DNA from: a virus
Virus record (IMG/VR): IMGVR_UViG_3300046538_000299
Location: 1 to 60,170 of that record
Reading direction: 5' to 3' (one strand)
DNA length: 60,170 nt
Part shown: piece after piece, positions 41,701 through 50,400 of the stretch
Position numbering within the stretch: the stretch's first letter is position 1
Layout: each line of letters opens with the position of its first letter
Program-made: the position numbers and the translations under genes
The notes under the pieces: model-generated
Seen by the model: the letters and a program-made list of their open reading frames with translations, nothing else
Database searches by the model: none
What the model was told of the DNA's origin: nothing

Positions 41701-41916
41701 GCCCTCGGCGTAAGAGCGCTCGGTGGCGGCGGCACGAGCGTGTCGATCAGTGCGCCGGTCAGCCTTGTCGTTGAGGATCGCAGCTCTGACGGTCTTGAAC
41801 TGGATCAGACGGCGCTCGCACAGAATCTGCAAATCCAGATCAAGCAAGCGGCCGAGAAGGCCGTCGCTGATTCGTGGCGCCCGGGCGGCGTGAGCTTCCG
41901 GCAGACAAGGACCTGA
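38749..41916 (+). CDS. Tape measure protein
   Basis: 1055 residues. N-terminal ELGIAVDSGDAVQAATDLDKLTKAGASAEKAADGV is the lambda H-type opening; the middle is long coiled coil with membrane-like segments near residues 250-280 (AAILAPIAAVAAVVATLGIAYY); the C-terminal part (FTNAFSSMEDAIVNFALTGKLSFSDFAKSILADMARIATRQ) matches the lambda tail-tape C domain. At about 0.15 nm per residue the tail would be near 155 nm. Confidence 0.95.
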   Translation: MSGTIAELGIAVDSGDAVQAATDLDKLTKAGASAEKAADGVTTGFKKTADAADKLAEAEARAAQATEDAKARLLGTAQTSLKNSEYYQRLTTSVNSTAGAMDVSRDSTASLLALQKRMQAESDALVGTTQDSAKAAKDAAAATGVQAEGLQALLGKISPTLAALQKLDDQQELLNKHRAAGNLGEDDYKTFSADIDTARQKVKGLGDETSKFSLNTKGARENVLQLGNALAEGNFRVAAHHLLEIGTSAGTSALRLAAILAPIAAVAAVVATLGIAYYKGSEEADSYNKSLITTGNAAGVSAEQLGALARQVSATVGTTGAAAEVLATLAANGKIAGDSFGAITQAAVGMQEATGTAVSATIAEFVKLADDPVKASVALNEQYHYLTASVYSQISALEEQGDHAAAVKLATEQYADAINERTPKILENLSFWERGYLAVVKAADGLKNLGRSDIDTDIANAQRDLDQAQAGDVGLFQNKQEMIEYYTDKLTFLKDTKAANADIAKYDAEQAKAQQDSISAMGKIDALTKSSWTNEQKRTEAVKEYKKWLDDIRKTNPNDARLNQTVVDQNLSNINDKFKDPKGHANQLNLTGFNDAQNNLKSITGYYQNLEKELDSAQKAGLVSAESYSSQRVAIVEQEKGDLTAAYEAEIAALQAVRDKSSTTGEQRIQLDQKITDARTSMVKAQKDADSQLEVLANNEKGRIDKQTRSIDQYVQALDQQQKALELAGQRAVLGVGRGDRQNALDGQLNSQQDRFAQQALDLANQKSDPSRNMSDEEFAKKSQALADANKKATDQIRQNYADVETAQGDWTNGATSAWENYLDSARDIAGQTKTLFTNAFSSMEDAIVNFALTGKLSFSDFAKSILADMARIATRQASSALLSSLFGAGLSYFSGGANGFAAGSSAATSSSLGASQAGYSSTYFPQADGGAWLNGVQMFANGGAFTNSVVSSPTAFGMANGKLGVMGEAGDEAIMPLTRTSSGALGVRALGGGGTSVSISAPVSLVVEDRSSDGLELDQTALAQNLQIQIKQAAEKAVADSWRPGGVSFRQTRT

Positions 41917-41917
41917 C

Positions 41918-42256
41918 ATGGCAATCGAAACCTTCAGCTGGCCGACCCAGACGGGAGATTCGCCGGACATCGACTGGCGGGTGCGCAAGTCACAGTTCGG
42001 CAACGGCTATAAGCAAACGGTCGGTGATGGGCCGAACAACAAGGAGCAGTCGTTCCCAATCACCTACACCGGGCCAAAGTCCACAGTGCAGCAGATTATG
42101 GAATTCCTCGGCCGTCATGGCGGGGCCAAAGCCTTCAAATGGACAACCCCGCTTGGCGAAGTAGGCCTCTACACCTGCGAGAAAGCCGTGCCGACGCCGC
42201 TTGGCGGCGGCCAGTTCAAGCTTACCGCGACGTTCGACCAAGCATTCCTACCGTAG
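41918..42256 (+). CDS. Minor tail protein M
   Basis: 112 residues. ETFSWPTQTGDSPDIDWRVRKSQFGNGYKQTVGDGPNN is the start of lambda M-like proteins, and FKWTTPLGEVGLYTCEK..FKLTATFDQAF the end. Tail tip. Confidence 0.93.
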   Translation: MAIETFSWPTQTGDSPDIDWRVRKSQFGNGYKQTVGDGPNNKEQSFPITYTGPKSTVQQIMEFLGRHGGAKAFKWTTPLGEVGLYTCEKAVPTPLGGGQFKLTATFDQAFLP

Positions 42257-42265
42257 GGATTCACC

Positions 42266-43015
42266 ATGCCATTAATCAACGACCTGCAGGTTCTCGAACC
42301 TGGCAGTGAGGTATTGCTGTTTGAGCTGGACGGCTCGGACTACGGTGCGGACATTCTGCGGTTTCACGGACACGCAATCCCTCACACCTCGGCCGAAATC
42401 ATCGCGGCTGGTGCCGATGCAGACCAGCTACCCGCGAAATCGATCTGGTGGCAGGGAGAAGAATACGGAGCCTGGCCAATGCAAATCGACGGCATTGAGG
42501 CGAACGGCGACGGCACAGCGGTGCGCCCAACATTGTCAGTCGGAAACGTGAATGGGCGAATCACTGCGCTGTGCCTCGCATTCGAGGATCTGCTCGACTT
42601 CAAGGTGACCATGCGGCACACGTTGGTGCGTTACATCGATGCGGTTAACTTCCCGGCCGGCAATGCTGAGGCAGACCCGACGCAGGAGTCCATCGAAGTC
42701 TGGTATCTGGACCAGAAGACCAACGAGGACGGCGAAACGGTTTCGTGGGAGCTGGCCAGCCCGGGCGATGTCGGCGGCGAGTCAATCGGCAGGCAGATGA
42801 CCACGCTGTGCCACTGGTGTCTCACCGGTGGGTATCGCGGCCCAAACTGCGGCTACACCGGTCCGTTTTTCGATAAGGACGGCAATCCGACTGACAACCC
42901 TGAGCTCGACGAGTGCAACGGTCTGCTCACCACAGGCTGCGAACCGCGCTGGGGCGCCAACAACGAACTACCTTTCGGCGGCTTCCCGGCTGTCTCGCTG
43001 ATTGCCCGGAGTTGA
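42266..43015 (+). CDS. Minor tail protein L
   Basis: 249 residues. Four conserved cysteines at the end (LCHWCLTGGYRGPNCGYTGP...ECNGLLTTGCEPRWG) are the lambda L iron-sulfur ligands. Tip complex with M, K, I. Confidence 0.93.
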   Translation: MPLINDLQVLEPGSEVLLFELDGSDYGADILRFHGHAIPHTSAEIIAAGADADQLPAKSIWWQGEEYGAWPMQIDGIEANGDGTAVRPTLSVGNVNGRITALCLAFEDLLDFKVTMRHTLVRYIDAVNFPAGNAEADPTQESIEVWYLDQKTNEDGETVSWELASPGDVGGESIGRQMTTLCHWCLTGGYRGPNCGYTGPFFDKDGNPTDNPELDECNGLLTTGCEPRWGANNELPFGGFPAVSLIARS

Positions 43016-43017
43016 CC

Positions 43018-43773
43018 ATGCTCAAACACATCCTCAAGGCGGTGCAGACACATGCGACCGCGGAGTATCCGCGCGAATGCTGTGGCGTGCTGATCAGCAT
43101 CGGCCGCAAGCAGAAGTACATCCCATGCCCGAACACCGCAACCGACCCGAACGAAGAGTTCAGGATTGCTGCAGAGGATTACGCCGCGGCTGAAGACGAG
43201 GGCGAGGTGATCGGTATCGTTCACTCGCATCCTGATGCAACCAGCAGACCATCACCGCGCGATCTGGCGATGTGCGAAGCGACTGAACTGCCCTGGCACA
43301 TCCTTAGCTGGCCAGAGGGCGACCTACGTACCATCGTACCCACCGGCAACACGCCGTTGCTCGGTCGACCTTTCGTGCATGGCGCCTGGGACTGCTGGCA
43401 GGTCTGTGCGGACTGGTACAAGCGCGAATGGGGGCTTGAGTTCGAGGCCTTCAAGCGCGATGACGGTTGGTGGGAACAGGCCGACGGGCCGAGCTTGTAT
43501 GAGCAGGCCTACGAGGCCGCCGGCTTCGAGCGCGTCGGCACGCCGCAGCGCGGCGACATGATTGTGATGGACGTAGGGCGGACCAAGCATCCGAATCACG
43601 CCGGAATCTACCTCGACGCCGATCCTTCGCTGCCCGGCGAGTCAGCGGCAGTGCACGGCGCGGGTCCATTCCTGCTGCACCACCTGTATGGCAAACCGTC
43701 AGAGATCACTGTGTTCGGGGGCCCTTGGCACGACAGAACACGCCTGATTCTCAGGCACAGAGACGCGAAATGA
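43018..43773 (+). CDS. Tail assembly protein K (JAMM plus NlpC/P60)
   Basis: 251 residues from ATG 43018. N-terminal JAMM metalloprotease (IVHSHPDATSRPSPRDL, preceded by a Glu in YPRECCGV) and C-terminal NlpC/P60 peptidase (GAWDCWQVCADWYKREWGLEF with Cys, PNHAGIYLD with His). Cuts peptidoglycan or processes tail tip proteins. Confidence 0.94.
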   Translation: MLKHILKAVQTHATAEYPRECCGVLISIGRKQKYIPCPNTATDPNEEFRIAAEDYAAAEDEGEVIGIVHSHPDATSRPSPRDLAMCEATELPWHILSWPEGDLRTIVPTGNTPLLGRPFVHGAWDCWQVCADWYKREWGLEFEAFKRDDGWWEQADGPSLYEQAYEAAGFERVGTPQRGDMIVMDVGRTKHPNHAGIYLDADPSLPGESAAVHGAGPFLLHHLYGKPSEITVFGGPWHDRTRLILRHRDAK

Positions 43774-43823
43774 TGTCGGAGATTCTCCTCTCTTCAGAAT
43801 GCATGTCATGGTGCCCTCGTGCT

Positions 43824-43840
43824 AAATTTCGTTGAAATTT
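43824..43840. promoter_or_regulatory. Perfect 7-3-7 palindrome before HEPN cassette
   Basis: AAATTTC-GTT-GAAATTT, 17 bases before the first cassette gene. AT-rich dyad, no T-run; candidate operator for autoregulation. Confidence 0.5.
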
Positions 43841-43856
43841 CGCCAGGGCCAGCGGG

Positions 43857-44648
43857 ATGCAGCAGCTAAAAACAGAAATCGGAGATCTCTTTAAGCAGCG
43901 TCTTGTATTGAAAGACCAGCTTGCCGCTACTTGCGTAGTGGATGAAGTGTCTACAGAGCGGTTGAAAAGGCGGTTTCGTGGAATTTTGAAGTCGAACGTC
44001 TTGAGCGCGTTGCAGCAGGCTGCCGTATACCATGAATTAGCATGTTTGGTCGCCACTCAAGGACGTTACACTGAAGCGCTTTCATATATAAGATTATCAA
44101 GAGAGCTTGGTTTGGACTCTTTTGCTTTAGCTTTTACTTCCGCTTATTTGGCCTTGTTAAACGGATACGTAATAGATGCTCGGCGTGAGGTGGAAGGGAT
44201 CATGGATACCGTTGTGCCTAGTGCAATTCCGCTACTACGCGCCCACCAAGCGCAAGTAGGCATGCTGGGAGGTTTTATGGCCGATGAATCGCTGAATAGC
44301 GACTTTCAAAACGAAGCTCTCGAAGCAAAAAAAATAATCGCGAAGCTATCCATTGATGACTGGGAGCTAACGTCAAGGCTTGACGCTGCATGTCGAATGA
44401 TTAGGGCAAATATAAATCATCCTATTCTGTCGTATAAACTTTTTGCGCGAGAGGGCGATGGTATTCTGTACCGATTCATGGTCAAGGCTGATGTAGTTAG
44501 AATCGCTGAGCTAAACGAAATGCTGCTTGATATGCTACTGGATACATTTGACGGTGATATCGACAACGAGCTTTCTATCTTAATTACACCTTGGTCCCCT
44601 GTAGACCGCCCGATCTCTGAGGGGGCATATCTTGTCGGTGTCTCCTGA
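43857..44648 (+). CDS. Cassette gene 1: helical (TPR-like) protein beside HEPN gene
   Basis: 263 residues. All-helical; ALQQAAVYHELACLVATQGRYTEALSYIRLSRELGLDSFALAFTSAYLALLNGYVIDARREVEGIMDTV reads as tetratricopeptide-type helix pairs. AT-richer than the tail genes on both sides. It overlaps the HEPN gene by 17 bases. Role unknown; a sensor, scaffold or antidote for the HEPN protein would fit the layout. Confidence 0.7.
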   Translation: MQQLKTEIGDLFKQRLVLKDQLAATCVVDEVSTERLKRRFRGILKSNVLSALQQAAVYHELACLVATQGRYTEALSYIRLSRELGLDSFALAFTSAYLALLNGYVIDARREVEGIMDTVVPSAIPLLRAHQAQVGMLGGFMADESLNSDFQNEALEAKKIIAKLSIDDWELTSRLDAACRMIRANINHPILSYKLFAREGDGILYRFMVKADVVRIAELNEMLLDMLLDTFDGDIDNELSILITPWSPVDRPISEGAYLVGVS

Positions 44649-45024
44649 AGACTTTCTGAGCCTAAGCAAACGATTATGTGAGTCTCAAGATGAAATCGAT
44701 TTGCGATCTTCCATAAGCCGCGCCTACTATGGTGCTTATCATGCGGCATGCGACACGGCAATGCGCCTGCAGCTTCCAGAAGCAAAACGGTACGATGCAG
44801 GTATGCACGAGCGCTTGATCTCGAGGTTTGAATGTAATGGCCCTGGCTTGAGAAAGATTGCTCGAAGGCTCAGGGACCGTAAGCGCCTTAGGGCAATGGC
44901 TGATTATCAACTCGGCGAGCAGGTCACTCGTGAGGAGGCTTCTCTGAACGCTCTGGAATCCGCCCGGCTAGTTCAGGACCTGACAAGGATAGGGTGCGCC
45001 GCAGAAAAACAGACAGACAACTGA
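44632..45024 (+). CDS. Cassette gene 2: HEPN-domain protein
   Basis: 130 residues from TTG 44632 (GAGGGGG seven bases before; GTG 44638 is the alternative). SISRAYYGAYHAACDTAM gives R30-x6-H37, the HEPN catalytic motif of RNA-cleaving members, and RKRLRAMADYQLGEQVTREEA is the usual C-terminal helix with R-x-x-A-D-Y. Such proteins act as toxins in toxin-antitoxin and abortive-infection systems; others are mere binding modules. Confidence 0.76.
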   Translation: MSVSPEDFLSLSKRLCESQDEIDLRSSISRAYYGAYHAACDTAMRLQLPEAKRYDAGMHERLISRFECNGPGLRKIARRLRDRKRLRAMADYQLGEQVTREEASLNALESARLVQDLTRIGCAAEKQTDN

Positions 45025-45063
45025 CTGGCGTTTTGGAAATATTTGATTGGTAGACTGCGCGAT

Positions 45064-45438
45064 ATGAAGCTCGATAAAGAATTAGTACGAGAAGTCCTAC
45101 TGGCGGTCGAGGCGATCGATAAGCCAAGAGGCATGTTCGAGCTTGAAATACCTGGATGGTCCGATCAGGAAATTTCTTACCACGTCATGCTTTTGGAAGA
45201 AGCTGGGTTGCTCTCGGCCATAAGCGTGGGAGGTATGAACAACTTCAAATGGGCAGCGTCGCGATTGACCTACTCAGGTCATGAGTTTCTGGAAACCGTT
45301 AGAGACCCTGAAGTGTGGCGCAGGACAAAGGATGGAGCTGAGAAAGTCGGCGGTATCGGACTAGGCATGCTTGTGGAAGTTGGTAAAGCCTACGGCAAGC
45401 AGATTCTGAAGGAGCGGCTGGGGCTTGATTTGTCCTGA
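45064..45438 (+). CDS. Cassette gene 3: DUF2513 protein
   Basis: 124 residues from ATG 45064. KLDKELVREVLLAVEAIDKPRG, YHVMLLEEAGLLSAISVGG and LTYSGHEFLETVRDPEVWRRTKDGAEKVGGIGLGMLVEVGKAYGKQILKERLGL are the DUF2513 pattern, a winged-helix-like family common on phages and islands. May regulate the cassette. Ends at a terminator. Confidence 0.82.
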   Translation: MKLDKELVREVLLAVEAIDKPRGMFELEIPGWSDQEISYHVMLLEEAGLLSAISVGGMNNFKWAASRLTYSGHEFLETVRDPEVWRRTKDGAEKVGGIGLGMLVEVGKAYGKQILKERLGLDLS

Positions 45439-45459
45439 AACCCTCACTGCTTGGAAGGT

Positions 45460-45484
45460 GCCCAGCCATGCGCTGGGGCTTTTT
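45460..45484 (+). terminator. Terminator after HEPN cassette
   Basis: GCCCAGC, 5-base loop, GCTGGGGC with one bulge, then TTTTT. Confidence 0.75.
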
Positions 45485-45536
45485 GCATCTCGCACTCCCA
45501 GTGCTACCCTCGGCCCTTTCTCAATGAGGGATCATC

Positions 45537-45884
45537 ATGCGGATGTTGGTAGGGGCTCTGGGTGTAATTTTAATGGCGGGATGTGCGAAGTCCGTTACGG
45601 AAATGCGTGAATCCGGTCCTGAGGCAAGGTTGTATTCAAGTAAGTCCGTGGACGATGTATCCAAATGTATTGTTTTTGCGTGGCAAGGATTTACATCCTA
45701 CGGCGACCACCTTGAAATATTCATGCTGCCGAGTCGGGGCGGAGGCTCCACCGTATTGACCCGCCAGAACCAGTTCGTGGTTGATGTCGAGCCAGCTGAA
45801 GGGCGGACGCAAGTACTCTTTTTTCAGAGCGGCGATGGCAACATGAGTCGAACTCTGCTCGGAGATGTTAAGTCATGTCTTTAA
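45537..45884 (+). CDS. Lipoprotein, tail-region accessory gene 1
   Basis: 115 residues. Signal with lipobox (MLVGALGVILMAGC), so exported and acylated. Leader (GAGGGATCATC before ATG) is nearly the same as that of 45925. The mature part is different from the next two lipoproteins. Superinfection exclusion by masking a receptor is a typical role for such genes, not shown here. Confidence 0.75.
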   Translation: MRMLVGALGVILMAGCAKSVTEMRESGPEARLYSSKSVDDVSKCIVFAWQGFTSYGDHLEIFMLPSRGGGSTVLTRQNQFVVDVEPAEGRTQVLFFQSGDGNMSRTLLGDVKSCL

Positions 45885-45924
45885 ACGGCAGCAGAGACTC
45901 TGTCTTTCAATGTGAGGGATCATC

Positions 45925-46326
45925 ATGCGAATTTTGGTAGGGGCGTTGGCAGTTTCGCTGCTGGCTGGCTGTGCCACATCCCCGATTTCTGCGGACAAAG
46001 CCGATCCGGTGCCGCAATCGAGGCTGTACGCTTTCGGCAACAAGGCTGACGCCCAGGTTGTCGTGACTCGAGATAGCGGTCTCTATGGATCAGGCTGCAA
46101 CTATCGACTCTACATAGACGGTACTCTCGCGGCTGAATTTGCGTCTGGGGAAGTCGCGAAGTTCGGGGTGAAGGCCGGCAAGCATATTCTCGGAGTGAAG
46201 CCGAGCGCCGCCTGTGGCGGCTTTGGTCTGGTTGAGCGCGAGGTAGAGGTCGGTGCCGGTGAGTCAGTGCGGCGCAGGATCACTCTTTCCGGAGATGCGT
46301 TTGACATATCTCCGACAGCTATGTGA
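45925..46326 (+). CDS. Lipoprotein, tail-region accessory gene 2 (paralog of 47049)
   Basis: 133 residues. Lipobox LAVSLLAGC; mature part with VVVTRDSGLYGSGCNYRLYIDGTLAAEFASGEVAKFGVKAGKHILGVKP, a small beta-sandwich-like domain. Shares the block VTRDSG.YGS, GEVAKFG and GKH.LG with the gene at 47049. Ends at a UUCG terminator. Confidence 0.8.
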   Translation: MRILVGALAVSLLAGCATSPISADKADPVPQSRLYAFGNKADAQVVVTRDSGLYGSGCNYRLYIDGTLAAEFASGEVAKFGVKAGKHILGVKPSAACGGFGLVEREVEVGAGESVRRRITLSGDAFDISPTAM

Positions 46327-46341
46327 CCAATCATCAAAATC

Positions 46342-46362
46342 ACCCGCTTCGGCGGGTTTTTT
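46342..46362 (+). terminator. UUCG-loop terminator before I
   Basis: ACCCGC-TTCG-GCGGGT and six Ts; same stem and loop as at 47461. Confidence 0.9.
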
Positions 46363-46377
46363 ATGTCCGGAGTAAAA

Positions 46378-46986
46378 ATGGCAGCTACAGCGGCTCACTA
46401 CAGTCCTATGACTACAATCTTGTTATCTGGCTCGCTTGCGAGAAAGTTTGGCAGGACCCATAAACGCCAAATTGACAGCGGCCAGGGGCTGGAGGTTTTC
46501 CGGGCGCTGAAGGCAACCCTTCAAGGGTTTGCCGAAGAGATTCAGCGGTTGGACCGTATTGGCATGAGATTCGCCATCTTCCGCAACAGAAAAAATGTCG
46601 GTGAAAAGGATCTCGAGCTTGGCGGCACACGCGAAATTCGGATTGTTCCTGTGATCAGCGGAAGCAAACGAGCCGGGGTCTTGCAAACGATCTTGGGCGT
46701 TGCGCTGATTGTCATCGGTTTTTTTGCGTACGGCTCTACGACCGCACAAGGCGCAGCACTTATAGCTGGGGGCGTCGCATCTACAGCGGGCGGCGTTATC
46801 CAAATGCTCAGCCCTCAGGCGTCTGGGATCCGACAGAGTGCGTCGCCAGAAAACCTACCGTCCTATGCCTTCGGCTCAGCCAAGAACACCACAGCCAGCG
46901 GCAACCCGGTCCCGATCTGCATCGGACGCCGCCGCTGGGGTGGCGCGATTATCAGCGCGAGCATCTATGCGGAGGACAAGACGTAA
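46378..46986 (+). CDS. Tail assembly protein I
   Basis: 202 residues from ATG 46378 (GGAG at 5-base spacing). SGSLARKFGRTHKRQIDSGQGLEVFRALKATLQGF and a C-terminal Gly-rich membrane-like hairpin (LQTILGVALIVIGFFAYG..GAALIAGGVASTAGGVIQMLSP) match lambda I. Works with K and J on tip assembly. Confidence 0.92.
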   Translation: MAATAAHYSPMTTILLSGSLARKFGRTHKRQIDSGQGLEVFRALKATLQGFAEEIQRLDRIGMRFAIFRNRKNVGEKDLELGGTREIRIVPVISGSKRAGVLQTILGVALIVIGFFAYGSTTAQGAALIAGGVASTAGGVIQMLSPQASGIRQSASPENLPSYAFGSAKNTTASGNPVPICIGRRRWGGAIISASIYAEDKT

Positions 46987-47048
46987 CCTAGCCTGACAAT
47001 TATTGAGCGGGACTGGTACATTGCGCGAAAATAACGCTAGAGATAGGC

Positions 47049-47450
47049 ATGAGAACAATTGTTTGCGTTTTTTCACTTTTCTGTATCGCTGGTTGCTCGA
47101 CAACACCTATATCCGTGAGTGACGCTAGCCCAGTACCATCTTCACGCCTGTATGGACTTACTGAGAAAAATGAGTCTCAGCTTGTAGTCACAAGGGACAG
47201 TGGCACTTACGGTTCGGCGGTACGATTTACGCTCGCCGTGGACGGCAAAATCGTTGCCGAGCTTCATCCCGGGGAGGTGGCAAAATTTGGAATATCCTCC
47301 GGGAAGCATGTTTTAGGTTTGGGGGCCAGAGCACTGTATGGCACGCCTGATGTCCTCGAATACGAAATTGATGTGAAGCCTGGTGAAACTGTCCGCCGCA
47401 GAATCTCCGTTATAAGCGGTGATCGACGACTTTCCCCTACGGCTTACTGA
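47049..47450 (+). CDS. Lipoprotein, tail-region accessory gene 3 (paralog of 45925)
   Basis: 133 residues. Lipobox (VFSLFCIAGC). LVVTRDSGTYGSAVRFTLAVDGKIVAELHPGEVAKFGISSGKHVLGLG aligns along its length with the 45925 protein (about half the residues identical in the core). Lies between I and J with its own leader and terminator. Confidence 0.8.
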   Translation: MRTIVCVFSLFCIAGCSTTPISVSDASPVPSSRLYGLTEKNESQLVVTRDSGTYGSAVRFTLAVDGKIVAELHPGEVAKFGISSGKHVLGLGARALYGTPDVLEYEIDVKPGETVRRRISVISGDRRLSPTAY

Positions 47451-47460
47451 AATATTACAC

Positions 47461-47482
47461 ACCCGCTTCGGCGGGTTTTTTT
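47461..47482 (+). terminator. UUCG-loop terminator before J
   Basis: ACCCGC-TTCG-GCGGGT followed by seven Ts, then ATGCCTGGAG and the J gene; near copy of 46342-46380. Confidence 0.9.
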
Positions 47483-47498
47483 ATGCCTGGAGAAAAGC

Positions 47499-50400
47499 AT
47501 GGGCGCAGTTGAACAAATCGAGATCCGTGGCGCCAAGGGCGGCAGCAGTAGCCCAAAAACTCCAACCGAGGCTGCGGATAGCCTGCGCTCGACTAACCTC
47601 GCCAAACTTCTGATCGCTGTGGGCGAAGGTGAGTTCGACGGAACGCCGACAGCTGCGAACCTCTATTTGGACAACACGCCGATCAACGATGCCAGCGGCA
47701 ACGTCAATTTCCCGAACGTGAAGTGGGAATGGCGTTCCGGCGCGGTGGACCAGTCCTATATTCCGGGCATCCCCTCGGTCGAGAATGAAACGACGGTGAA
47801 CGTCGAGCTGCGCAGCGACACCGCTTGGGTCCGCTCGCTGACCAATACCCAGCTTTCCGCCGTACGCTTGCGTTTCGCTTGGCCAGCTCTCCAGCAACAG
47901 GATGAGAACGGCAACGTCGGCGGCTATCGCATCGAGTATGCGGTAGATGTCGCGACCGACGGCGGCGCCTATCAGCAGGTGCTGGATGAGGCTGTGGACG
48001 GCAAGACCACCACTCGCTATGAGCGGTCGCGCCGCATCGATTTGCCAACGGCTACGTCCGGCTGGCAGATCCGCGTCCGCCGTATAACGCCAAACCAGAA
48101 CACCAACAAGATCGCCGATACCATGCTGGTCGCCGGTTACACTGAAGTTATCGACGCGAAACTACGGTATCCGAACACTGCGCTGCTCTACATCGAGTTC
48201 GATGCCGAGCAGTTCACTAACATTCCGGCCGTGACGGTGGACTGCAACGGGCGCAAATGGCAGGTTCCGAGCAACTATGACCCTGTCGCGCGCAGCTATT
48301 CAGGCGTGTGGGATGGCACCTTTAAGTCGGCGTGGACCAACAATCCCGCGTGGGCGACATTCGGGATCTGTACGGTAGATCGTTTCGGCCTTGGCAAGCG
48401 CATCAAGCCGTTTATGGTCGACAAGTGGGAGCTTTACCGGATCGCACAGTATTGCGACCAGTTGGTGCCTGATGGCGTCGGTGGACAAGAGCCGCGATTC
48501 CTCTGCGACATGAATCTCCAAGGCAAGGCCGAAGCGTGGACACTGCTGCGGGATATCGCTGCCATTTATCGGGGTATGACGTACTGGGCGGAAGGCCAGA
48601 TTGTGATGCAGGCCGATATGCCCCGTGCGCAGGACTTTGACTACGTTTTCACTCGCGCGAATGTCATCGACGGAAAATTTTCGTACGGCAGCGCATCGAC
48701 GAAGACTCGATACACCCGAGCGATCGTCAGCTACGACAACCCAGCCAACAACTACGATACCGATGTCACCGCATTTGCAGACCCAGACCTGCAGCGTCGT
48801 TTCGGGGACAAGCCGGTCGAGATCAGCGCAATCGGCTGCACCCGTGCGTCCGAAGCTCAGCGCCGCGGTAAATGGGTGGTACTGAGCAACAATCAGGACC
48901 GCACCGTCACTTTCAAAACAGGCATGGAAGGTGCGATTCCACTGCCAGGCTACGTCATCCCGGTCGCGGATTCTTTGCTGGCTGGCCGTGAAATCGGCGG
49001 TCGCATCTCTGCTGCCGCCGGACGCGTCGTGACGCTGGACCGTGACACCCAAGCCAAGGCCGGCGACCGATTGATAATCAACCTCTCAAGCGGCAAGGCC
49101 GAAGGCAGGACAGTCCAGTCTGTGGCAGGTCGCGCCGTCACGGTGACCACCGCCTACAGCGAGACCCCAGCGGCGCAACTACAGTGGGCACTTGATGCCG
49201 ATGACTTGGCTATTCCGCTGTATCGCGTACTCAGCAGGAAGCGCACCGCCGAAGGCGACTATGAGATTGCCGCGCTCCAGTTCGAGCCCAGCAAATTTGC
49301 ATACATCGACACCGGCGCAAAACTCGAAGACCGGCCGATCAGCGTTATTCCGATCACTGTCGTTCCAGCCCCGGCCAGCGTTACGCTGTCCGCAACATCT
49401 GCGATTGACCAGGGCATCGCCGTCACCACGATGACGATCACCTGGCCTGCCGTAAACGGCGCAGTCGGGTACGACGTGGAATGGCGGAAGGACAACGGCA
49501 ACTGGATCAAGGTACAGCGCACCGGTAGCACCAGCGTCGACATCACCGGTATTTACTCGGGCGGCTATTTGGCCCGTGTACGCGCTGTCAGCGCCTATGA
49601 CATTTCGTCGACTTGGCGCTCATCGAACCTGACACAGCTGAACGGCAAGGAAGGATTGCCACCGGCGGTGACTTCGTTGACGACGGAAAGCCTGATCTTC
49701 GGTATCGGTCTGAAATGGACGTTCCCAGCCGGAGCCGAGGACACCCAGCGTACTGAACTCTGGTACAGCCAAACGCCGCAGCTGGATAGCGCGACCAAAC
49801 TGGCCGATCTGGCCTACCCGCAATCCGACTACACCATGCAGGGTCTGAAGGCAGGGCAATCGTTCTTCTTTTGGGCGCGCCTCGTCGACCGCACCGGCAA
49901 CGTCGGTCCATGGTTCCCGACCGCTCCCGGCTTCGTGAACGGTCAGGCAAGCTCAAATGCTGATGACATCCTCGACTATCTGGTCGGCGAGATCACCGAA
50001 AGTCAACTGGGTCAGGAGCTGCTGTCGGAGATCGGCAAGATCGGCGGTGACGGCCCGGGTTCGGTCAATGAACGCCTAGACCAGGTACGGACCGACTTGG
50101 GCGACCAGATCACCGACGTCAGCAACACCGTGACCGAAGTGCAGAACGAGCTTCAGGCCCAGATTGATCAGATTGCGGATCTGGCCGACTCGATGCCGTA
50201 CAAGCCCGACCAGACTTACACCGCCGGGCAGGGTGTGCTCGCCGCTGACGGGATCATCTATCAGGCGACCCAGAACGTCCCGAAAAACACAGCACCGCCG
50301 AACGCCACGTACTGGCTGAACGTTGGCCAAGCAGTGCAGACAGCGAACGGCCTGGCCGCGCGCGTCACCACCGCTGAAACCAAGATCACCAGCATCGAGG

